Below are positions 56,461 to 64,000 of a DNA stretch of 64,000 nt, piece after piece (positions within the stretch are counted from its first letter, which is position 1; each line of letters starts with the position of its first letter). The stretch lies in the NCBI RefSeq assembly GCF_000204055.1, contig NW_006768793.1, forward strand, positions 401,983 to 465,982. Direction: 5' to 3'. The position numbers were made by a program, and so were the translations under genes. Under the pieces are notes generated by a model. The model made no database searches. It was not told the DNA's origin and worked only from the letters and a program-made list of their open reading frames with translations. Origin of the DNA: Melampsora larici-populina 98AG31. Taxonomy: Eukaryota > Basidiomycota > Pucciniomycetes > Pucciniales > Melampsoraceae.

Positions 56461-57219
56461 CTTGGCTCTTGAAGTTTTGGGTATCTGGTGTCTGTCTCCT
56501 TGATACTAAGCGCGAGATATCACTTCTGATGCTGGATCAGATAAGAAAGGAACCGAGGTTTAGCCTTCAAACGAGTCTTGATAACGAATAGTGTGACTTT
56601 TTGCTGAGTTGAGTGGGGTGGTGTCGGCACCTCTTCTTTCCCTTGACCATCTGTTTACCTTTTACTGTCAAAATTTCTGATACACACCCATCAAATCACA
56701 TACTCATGGGTTTACACAAGGATCTTAGGACGCATAAGGGTTAGGGTTCATCGAACCGACATTTGACTTTTGGGTCTTTCAAAACATTTGTGGAGGGATT
56801 CGCATCCAATGAATTGAATGTTGGATAACTTCATATTCACGCTCCCATTCTCCTACCCTCAATCCACTTGAACAATCTTGTATTCATTAAGAAAGAACGC
56901 AAAGGGAGAAACTGAAATGGGTATAGTGAGATTGACATTGTGTAATTGGAAAAGAATATGGGTGTGGCAAAACTTGCACTGTGGCCGTGCTGGAAGCATT
57001 GGTATCAGATGTGATGCTCATTGTCTCTTGAGTGAAAGTTGAACGTATCTCGCACGCTTCTTCAAAGGAAACATTTTGATCAATATAATATTACAGCGAT
57101 GTTACAGGGGATTTGGGTATTGGCGATAAGATAGGTTTTTTTCATTTGATGAGAAATTGATAAACTTGTGATGGAAATGGATATTACTTGTATAGCATGG
57201 CTAAGGTGGAATGCTAGGT
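56461..57219. other. Intergenic between CCT8 and the RRG9-like gene
   Basis: Contains the CCT8 promoter and the 3' flank of the RRG9-like gene. No gene, repeat or motif of note was seen. Confidence 0.5.
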
Positions 57220-58246
57220 TTAAAATTGTGACTGGCGTTCAGAGCGAGGTTGTCGCTGATCTCGTCGTCTTCCGACATCTATAGATCGCGTTGGTCGTTT
57301 GTGACGCAGAGACGCAGGCTGATTGGGCGTCAGCTTGAAGGCGCTTCCCAGGGCTGAGGAACGCGGGCTTTGAGACCGGTTTGCTTGACCAGAACTTCTG
57401 TTTTGGAATGAATTGAACGTTTGTCGAGTTGAATCCCTATTAAGCGGGCGACCGCTCATGGTAGGTTTTGAAAACGGTTTAACTGAATGCTGATGGAACG
57501 CACTCGAAGAGGAGGACGAGTTCCCTGAACAAAGAAGACAATGTAAGCTACCTGTGATTGGAATTGTGATAAATTCATTTACAATCAATTTCCTCAGGAT
57601 CAATTGACCGCACGGTAGTATCCCGAATGTCTGGATCGACCCATATTTGATGAGATTCATCGTGAATCGATAAATCAGATTCCATTGCCTTAGATCTCTC
57701 GAATTTGCTCTCTTTTCTAAGGGTCGAAGCGAGATTGGATGGAATGGACTCAGTCTCTAGTTGTTCATGATGAATCCACGCATCACCCCCGGCCATGATT
57801 CCTTTCGATCCAGATTTTTGTATAATCTTCTCAGTAGTAATTCTATCGGGTATCCACTTAGATTTGAGTATTCTTCGTACTGCCTCTGGACTGATTTTGA
57901 ATCTATCTGAAAGCATCGTAAGGGAGAATTGATGGGGGTCTTCTTTGTGAAGTGATTTGAGAAGTGACATTGCTGGTCGACTGATTTTTTTGGGTGGATT
58001 CCATCCTGTCGGAAATGATTCCTTGAGAGCTTGTTTTTGAATTAACCATTCTGGTTTGCGTCTCGAGGGTAGTTGAGGTGAGTCTCGTGTTGTTGAATCA
58101 GATTTTAGCGCCTGGGTTGAGGATGATTCACTGTGATTGTTTACGTCGGTGTTGATATTTTTGTTTGAGATATACCGAAGTTGTTTTGCTTGTTGAAGGG
58201 GAAAGGCGATCAAGAGTGCTCTAGATTGTCTACGATATGAGTTCAT
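57220..58246 (-). CDS. Neugrin/RRG9-like mitochondrial protein (required for respiratory growth)
   Basis: Two exons (58246-57583, 57524-57220), joined across a 58-bp GT...AG intron, give 322 aa. The N terminus (MNSYRRQSRALLIAFPLQQA) is basic and amphipathic, as expected for mitochondrial import. The conserved core is EWLIQKQALKESFPTGWNPP, RPAMSLLKSLH and then DRFKISPEAVRRILKSKWIP, a helix-turn-helix-like block typical of Rrg9 and neugrin, proteins needed for mitochondrial gene expression and genome maintenance. The C-terminal exon is Ser/Arg rich and disordered, longer than in yeast. I start at 58246 because the upstream in-frame codon is GTG, not ATG. It is divergent from the OMA1-type gene, 320 bp away. 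Confidence 0.82.
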
Positions 58247-58566
58247 CTTGAGATGTTTTGGTTGAAATCTTAAACTTCTATTCGTGATCACTGCTCAGGA
58301 AGGGTCTTCATTCACTATTAGCATACTACACGCGCAGTGCATGGTTATATGCTTATACGTACAACGGCTGTCTTTGCAGTTTTGGATACGAAGTGCACCC
58401 CTTCCCAGCGAGTCGTCTACAAAGTGAATGCTCGTTTCCCCCGCGAGACCATTTGGACTCATGAGGAAGTCGATTGACTGCTTCACGTCTGGCGCTTGAC
58501 TTCGATAATTAACCTTTACCCGCTTGCTTTATCACCTGACGAAAATCAAGACATTCTCCACATCGT
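58247..58566. promoter_or_regulatory. Shared bidirectional promoter region of the RRG9-like and OMA1-type genes
   Basis: The two start codons face away from each other across 320 bp with no room for another gene. Both products are predicted mitochondrial, so coordinated expression is plausible. I did not identify a TATA box or a specific factor site. Confidence 0.5.
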
Positions 58567-60070
58567 ATGATGTTCCATATATTTCCGAAAGGACCGCACA
58601 AACATGTTTTGGTGCAGCACGGCATCAAATTAAGCGGAAGATATCTCTCGCGCCTTACTGGTCAGAGTCAGATCCAGTCAATCAACGGTGGCAGGATGAG
58701 GGCGACACAATTTCGAGCGTTTGGTACCAGCTCAACGCACAAGGCATCCTATCGTAGATTCGGTGAACCTCCCAGGACCTCCTCTCAACAACCACGGTTG
58801 GTCGGGAGTATCAAGTTCCCGTCAAGTAATAATGGCAATTTCGATCGTGCTTTTCGCGGAGTTCCAAATTGGATTTGGTGGCTTGCCGGAGGAGGCGGTG
58901 TATATTTTGTTAGCCATTTGGAGACAGTGGAGCAGACAGGCAGATTGAGATTTATGGATACCAGTGTCGCATCTGAACTTGCTGTGAGATCATCTTTTTA
59001 AAAATACGGATATCATATCACAAGAATCTGACTGATTATCTGATCCACTATCAAGACTGGCCGTCAAGTCTATGCGCAAACTTTAGCACAATATCAAAAC
59101 AAGATCTTACCCTCTTCTCATCCTACCTCGATCTATGTGACCAAAGTTGCCAATCAAATTATCAAGGCATCTAATCTTGGTTCCGACTCTGAGTTGGGTG
59201 ATGACCCTTTTCTTAACCATCAATCTTGGTCAGACTCTGGTGTCATGAATGCCAAACGCGAAAATCTTCCAGATTGGAAAATACACGTGATTGATGAGCC
59301 CCGAATTCAGAATGCGTGAGTAATCTTCATTGAACTTTGTAACCCGATTTTGCAACGGGTTTTTCATGCCTGATGCTTAGATGCGATAACCTCCAGGTTT
59401 GTGATTCCTGGAGGAAAGATCTTTGTATTCACCGGCATTCTGCCGATCTGTAAAACTGAATCCGGTCTAGCCACGGTCCTTGGACATGAGGTAGCGCATC
59501 AAGTCTTGAGGCATACCGCTGAACGAATGTCTTCCATGAAAGTGGTCTTCTTATTGACTACAGTCCTCAGCATCATTGGCCTTGACTTTGGATTCTCACG
59601 AGCGCTTGTAACTTTGCTGATGACACTACCAAACTCCAGAACAAGCGAAGTCGAAGGTCAGCGTCTAGTCAATTCTAAAGGCATCTCTGACTCTGGTCGA
59701 AAGAATTGCTGATTTAATTTTTCCTCCATGAAGCTGATCAGGTTGGGCTGAACATCATGGCCAAGGCATGTTATGATCCTACAGAAGCAGTGCGAATGTG
59801 GAAAAGGATGGAAGATCATGAACATCGCTCTAAGCATTCGGCTCAGATCACCGAATTTTTACAAACTCACCCCGCTCATGATCGTCGGATACAAAATGTA
59901 TGTGAGGTTTCTTTTTGGTCTGGATCATTGTGCTTAACATCGAACTTGACTGAAATTGGTGATGTGAATAGATCTCAGGCTGGTTGACAGAGGCTGAAAA
60001 ATACAGGGAAGCTAACTGTGGATTCACAACCCAAGCTGCTGCACGGTTCAACAGATGGCAGGCTTCTTGA
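58567..60070 (+). CDS. OMA1: OMA1-type M48 metalloendopeptidase, mitochondrial inner membrane
   Basis: This zinc protease handles stress-activated cleavage and quality control of inner-membrane proteins. Five exons (58567-58983, 59056-59315, 59397-59656, 59734-59897, 59972-60070) splice in frame to 399 aa. The N terminus is basic (presequence). A membrane segment follows at about residues 98-115 (NWIWWLAGGGGVYFV). Next come TGRQVYAQTLAQYQNKILPS, FVIPGGKIFVFTGILPI, the zinc site GHEVAHQVLRHTAE (HExxH), a hydrophobic segment (VVFLLTTVLSIIGLDFGFSR) and the third ligand in SEVEADQVGL, assembled across intron 3. It ends with HPAHDRRIQN and a short C terminus. ORF annotation without splicing would end at in-frame stops inside introns. 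Start codon choice (first of two Met) is not decisive. Confidence 0.92.
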
Positions 60071-60789
60071 ACATGACAAAGCTGATCTGATTTTAAGTAA
60101 AGCTGATCAAAAACTACTCCTCCTAGTCATTTGATATTGTTCTAGACCCTGTTTTAAGTTGTGTAGTACTTTGACAGTTGATTCTGTTTAACCCTTTAGT
60201 GGACGCCGTAGGTTCTGTATTGTACTAGCAGAATATACCTCATTTGATGCTATGTCCCATGTAATGAACAAATTTACACCTAGCTAAATTGCGGAATACT
60301 ATGTTGGTCAGCCCTTAGAAGTTTCACGGAGTGAGTATAAGCATTCTCATATCGCTCAATCAAGTCTTGACCCCCAACTTTAGGTGCACTGCTGTGCAAC
60401 ATGTTTTTTAAGCCCCTAAATCCAAAAATCAGGTGACCACTGTGGATGCTCTTACCCCCTGGTGTATCTTTGGTCACACACCTGAAGGAAACACATTTGG
60501 CTCAACATTGATTTGCTTTGTGTTGACGGCAGTTGTCTTGGTGATCGAAAGGTGATTGAGAGGTAGTTGAATCAGAGACTTGAGGCAAGGAAGGATGATG
60601 TATGTCACGAGACGGGGTGATCCAGGGTTGATCATTGACCTCAAAATAGTTCTTTGGTGCTACCAGCCCGGCATAACATTCACAGGTTTATTCTGTTTTT
60701 TTGCCCGCAGTCGTGCTAAAGCCTGGTGCAGTCTGTTACAAAAATTACACCAAAACCTGAAATCTCAGGAGCCCAGAGAGGGGAAATTC
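60071..60789. other. Intergenic downstream of OMA1, no gene recognised
   Basis: A minus-strand frame at 60280-60477 and a plus-strand frame at 60580-60888 (running into the repeat at 60790) show no domain that I know. Confidence 0.4.
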
Positions 60790-61011
60790 CTCGGATTGCT
60801 CAGGTTTTTCATTGATAATTCAAAGGGCCTCAAGCAAAGGTCTTCATTGGTTCAAGGATTTTCACAAATATGTGAAAAAGATTCGTAAGGTGGCCGGTTT
60901 TCACCAGCCAAAATGCCATCCCCACAAGCAAAATCTGCATTGCAGTCATAACGCCCTCGCTGCGCTCGAAGCGTGAGAGAGTCAGCGTGGGACTTTGTTG
61001 AGTTTAATTGT
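60790..61011. repeat. Right-end fragment of a second copy of the Mutator-like TIR element
   Basis: 60790-60960 matches 62110-62280, and 60950-61008 repeats the terminal motif (CCCTCGCTGCGCTCGAAGCG ... GACTTTGTTGAGTTTA) of the element at 61131-62339. No left end was found upstream, so this copy is truncated. Confidence 0.75.
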
Positions 61012-61421
61012 TCATGTGAATGTCAGTTCATGTCGGAGGGGAGTACAAAGATCTACAAAGATGGTTTGATCAATTGAAATGTTAAAAGATTAAAACTTGG
61101 ACTCGGAGGCAGTGTAGGGCAGTGTACCATTAAACTCAACAAAGTCCCACGCTGCGTCTCGCACGCTTCGAGCGCAGCGAGGGACTTATGACAACGAGGC
61201 ACACTTTTGCCTGTGAGGGGAACCAGTTTTTGCAGGAGAAATTTGCCTTCCTTATAAAACTTTTTCCCCTATTTGTGAAAAATCGAGATGCAAAGAAATG
61301 AAATGTTCGCCTCTCTGAGGCGCATCGATTTATCAAACAAAATCCCGAGGAAGCCGAGGAATTCCTCCTCTACTGGCTTCTGAAGTTTGAAGTTTTTGAT
61401 GAAATTGCCTTGTATTCGTAT

Positions 61422-61839
61422 TCAGGATGAGCCCCGACCCCCGAATGCCGGGGACTGGGCTGCCCGGCCCACCGACTTTTTTTCAAAAGTCAGAACGAGG
61501 ACCGACCCCGGTATTCCCCGAGCTTTTTCTGGCTCATAGGTCAAGCCCGGCTCCCATACCCTGACCCCCGACGAACTACCAAATCCCCGGGAAATTACGG
61601 GGATCCCCGAGTCCCCGGCTATTTCCGGCAGAAACCGCTGAGCACAACCTCTCCCAAGCGTGTATTTATCCGCTTTTTACAGCTTGATTTTTCCTCGGGT
61701 TCCCCGAGGAGAGTCACTTTCTTTTGACTCTCAGAACGACTCCCGGGCCCGATAATCCCCGCGGTTCTGCGACCCTTCGAAGGCCAGAACGACCCCCCGA
61801 CCCGACGGGCTGTCCCGCGGGTCTCGGGGCTCATCCTGA
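61422..61839. mobile_element. GC-rich hAT-like MITE, nested in the Mutator-like element
   Basis: Starts TCAGGATGAGCCCCGA and ends in the reverse complement (TCGGGGCTCATCCTGA). ATTCGTAT is present on both sides (61414-61421 and 61840-61847), an exact 8-bp duplication. The interior is full of CCCCG/CGGGG words and much more GC-rich than its surroundings. No ORF of meaning. Confidence 0.87.
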
Positions 61840-61999
61840 ATTCGTATGTATAAACCACTCTCGAGGGTCAAATACAGGTCAAAACACTCGAAAACACTCC
61901 AAAATCCTGAACTTCAGAAGGAATCTGAAAGGACATTCCTCGGCTTCCTCGGGATTTTTTTGGATCAATAGATGAGCCTCATAGAGGCGAACATTTCAT

Positions 62000-62099
62000 N
62001 NNNNNNNNNNNNNNNNNNNNNNNNNNNNNNNNNNNNNNNNNNNNNNNNNNNNNNNNNNNNNNNNNNNNNNNNNNNNNNNNNNNNNNNNNNNNNNNNNNN
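62000..62099. other. Assembly gap (100 N)
   Basis: Exactly 100 N, a placeholder length. The gap lies inside the right terminal inverted repeat of the Mutator-like element, where a hairpin-forming arm would hinder assembly. Confidence 0.99.
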
Positions 62100-62400
62100 C
62101 AGTAGAGGAGGAATTCAAATTCCTCCGGATTGCTCAGGTTTTTTCATTGATAATTCAAAGGGCCTCAAGCAAAGGTCTTCATTGGTTCAAGGATTTTCAC
62201 AAATATGTGAAAAAGATTCGTAAGGTGGCCAATTTCTCTTGCAAAACTGGATCCCCACAAGCAAAATCTGCCTCGTTGTCATAAGTCCCTCGCTGCGCTC
62301 GAAGCGTGCGAGACGCAGCGTGGGACTTTGTTGAGTTTAGTGTACCATACTCACATGATAACCCAGCTTACTCAAGGCGCTGTTCGGACGAGATAGGATT

Positions 62401-62408
62401 TATATAAG
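62401..62408 (+). promoter_or_regulatory. TATA box of the carboxylesterase gene
   Basis: TATATAAG lies 103 bp upstream of the ATG and 53 bp downstream of the Mutator-like target duplication. Position and sequence fit a core promoter element; transcription was not observed. Confidence 0.6.
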
Positions 62409-62510
62409 AGGAGGTGGTCGTCGCAAGGTGTTAATAATAAGCTTCATCTTTCTACTCTCTTGTTTTCCAACAATTCGAACTTGAACCTTTGGCCTACGAT
62501 CAATTAAACT

Positions 62511-64000
62511 ATGGGGAAGAAGATTGCGACTGTTCTCGTGATGGGCGGTGCGTTGATGGCATGTTGGTACTGTAGTAAGTCTCCAACAGGTCAGTACGGC
62601 TTCAGTTCGATCAGGTAGATGAAACAAGTTGGGTTCAGACAGTGTAAACTGCACACCTATTTCAGAACCCGTGGTTGTTCTGGACTATGGTTCCTTTCGA
62701 GGAAGGAGATCGCATCTGCATCATGACATCGAACGATTTTTTGGAATTCCATACGTAAGTAGATTTCTTACCATTTCCCTCTACGCATGCGCTAAAGTCT
62801 TTAGTTAGGCTGAGCCGCCAGTTGGGGACCGACGATTTACGAATCCCATTCCGCCTTTACGAAATTATGGGGAGCATGACGCCAGGGTAAGCACTGGACG
62901 AGCTTCTGCAGCGTGACGACCTGTGCAGCGCTGATGACCTCTCCTACCTCCAACGCGTTCCTATCTTCGCAATACATAATAGAAGCATGCACCGGTGTGT
63001 CCTCAACAGAGCTTGGGGGGTGATACAGTATCAAAGTACAAAGACTGGTTCAATAATTTGAATTTGAATCCGCTGGAGTTCTTTAAGCCGTTTGGGTCCG
63101 GACAGGAAGACTGTTTGACATTGGATGTGAGTATTCTTTCCTGCTATGTGCTCACAAACCTTGCCTGACCCTGGGTTGCGCTCACCGTTGCGCTGGCTGA
63201 CGAAGCTGTACATGGATGTGATCCTGTTTCCAGATCGCTCGTCCAGCCGGCTTAAACGAAAATTCGAAACTTCCGGTGATGTACTTCATATGTGTGTAAT
63301 TTGACCTGGAATTTATGATCCGCATGAAGCAAAACTAACTTACAAGGTAGATCCTGGTGGGTTCAACTACGGTGCGAGCTGGCAGCTTTCACCAGTCCCG
63401 ATGGTGAAGAAGAGTATCGACATGGGTCTTCCAGTGATCTGGGTTTCGGCAAACCATCGGATGAATGTGAGTTTTTTGGTAGAGCAACACCGACTGTTTG
63501 CCTGTATCGAACCACAAGACTAAATACATTTGTATTGGTAGGCTTTTGGCTTTTTGGGTGGACGCGAAGTTGGTGAGGCTGGTGTTGGCAATCTGGGACT
63601 GAAGGATCAAAGATTGAGCATGGAATGGATTCAGGTTGAGTGTGGTTTTTCAAGATGATTGATATGAATCACTCAGCTCTGTGTGAGAATATTACATCAG
63701 AATCTCCTAAAATGAATGTGATATTTCTAGAAACATATATCAAAGTTTGGAGGCGATCCGGAAAAAGTGATGATCTACGGAGAATCATGTAGGTCTCGAT
63801 CTCTGGATTCAAAGGAAGGACTGATTAACAATCTTTCCATCTTATGGAACATACAATTTTTAGCTGGCGCGATATCTATCTCGCATCACCTCTTGGCGTA
63901 CAATGGAAACCTCAATGGCCTATTCCGAGCTGCTATCTGCCAAAGTGGCACAGCCTTACCAGCTGGCAGTGAGTGCTCAGATTCTTGACGATCATTTTCA
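62511..64000 (+). CDS. Secreted type-B carboxylesterase / lipase, 5' part (continues past window)
   Basis: This serine hydrolase has the alpha/beta-hydrolase fold. Nine exons are visible (62511-62574, 62666-62754, 62809-62886, 62986-63126, 63234-63291, 63351-63466, 63542-63634, 63731-63788, 63864-63968), then a GTGAGT donor, so the gene runs on. The N terminus [20 protein letters not shown] is a signal peptide or anchor. Family motifs: [27 protein letters not shown], the oxyanion-loop region [48 protein letters not shown], and the nucleophile elbow GESSGA, whose Ser codon is assembled across an intron at 63788/63864. In many relatives the loop reads HGGG; here it is YPGG. The catalytic Glu and His lie beyond the window. 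Confidence 0.93.

Larger units (their letters stand above)
61131..62339. mobile_element. Mutator-like (MULE-type) non-autonomous element with long TIRs, 9-bp target duplication
   Basis: The ends begin TAAACTCAACAAAGTCCCAC on both strands. The terminal inverted repeats extend for more than 200 bp, imperfectly (61131-61375 against 61935-62339). GTGTACCAT flanks both sides (61122-61130 and 62340-62348). Long TIRs with a 9-bp duplication point to the Mutator superfamily. There is no transposase. The right arm is interrupted by 100 N (62000-62099), and a hAT-like MITE (61422-61839) sits inside. Confidence 0.82.

Noticed and set aside
61724..61975. Frames inside the GC-rich MITE
   Set aside because: Arise from low-complexity GC-rich sequence between TIRs; no codon-usage or motif support.
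1..64000. CRISPR arrays, tRNA or rRNA genes, bacterial-type operons
   Set aside because: No regularly spaced identical repeats with unique spacers, no cloverleaf with a TTC-arm box that I could complete, and no rRNA core motifs; intron-rich genes rule out a prokaryote.

Overview
This window is eukaryotic and most likely comes from a rust fungus (Pucciniales; Melampsora- or Puccinia-like). The host genes are split by many 40-110 bp introns with GT(A/G)AG(T) donors. The genome is AT-rich, and well over half of the window is nested transposable elements. Six host genes can be read through in full or nearly so: hydroxyacid-oxoacid transhydrogenase (HOT/ADHFE1-type, minus), diphthine methyl ester synthase DPH5 (plus), chaperonin CCT8 (minus), a neugrin/RRG9-like mitochondrial protein (minus), the OMA1-type M48 metalloprotease (plus) and a secreted type-B carboxylesterase/lipase (plus, runs off the right edge). 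No tRNA, rRNA or CRISPR array was recognised. The species is an inference.

Layout. 1-5276: Tad1-like LINE with a poly-A tail, inserted into a DIRS-type tyrosine-recombinase retrotransposon (5277-9392); both are broken by stop codons. 10.95-16.63 kb: HOT and DPH5 with a small TIR element (8-bp target duplication) between them. 17.4-53.5 kb: a deeply nested repeat region. Its base is a repeat unit carrying a small secreted-protein gene, present twice in direct orientation (P and Q). Q holds an intact 112-aa gene (49897-50235). P is split: one Tc1/mariner-like element (I) sits inside it (17871-33584), and a second one (II, 35642-48615) sits beside it at a TA site.

Both Tc1-like copies carry two convergent genes: a DDE transposase and an unknown accessory protein. 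Element I is itself split by a 13.3-kb block (19504-32774). That block holds an autonomous-type Helitron Rep/helicase (broken by a further TIR element) and four to five members of a protein family that I do not recognise and that looks OB-fold-like. Element II is split by a 1.6-kb LTR-like insert and by a 6.6-kb non-autonomous Helitron (38484-45087). The latter has textbook ends (A^TC...hairpin-CTAG^T, with a precise empty site in the other copy) and carries scrambled pieces of a Cid1/TUT-type poly(A) polymerase gene.

54.3-64 kb: a compact host gene block (CCT8, then the divergent mitochondrial pair RRG9-like/OMA1), then a Mutator-like long-TIR element with a hAT-like MITE nested inside and a 100-N assembly gap in one arm, then the carboxylesterase gene with a TATA box about 50 bp beyond the TIR element. 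How the genes work together: the host genes are unrelated housekeeping genes except for RRG9-like and OMA1, which both act in mitochondria and share one 320-bp promoter region. The rest is a stratified record of transposition, datable in relative order because paralogous empty sites are present in the same window.
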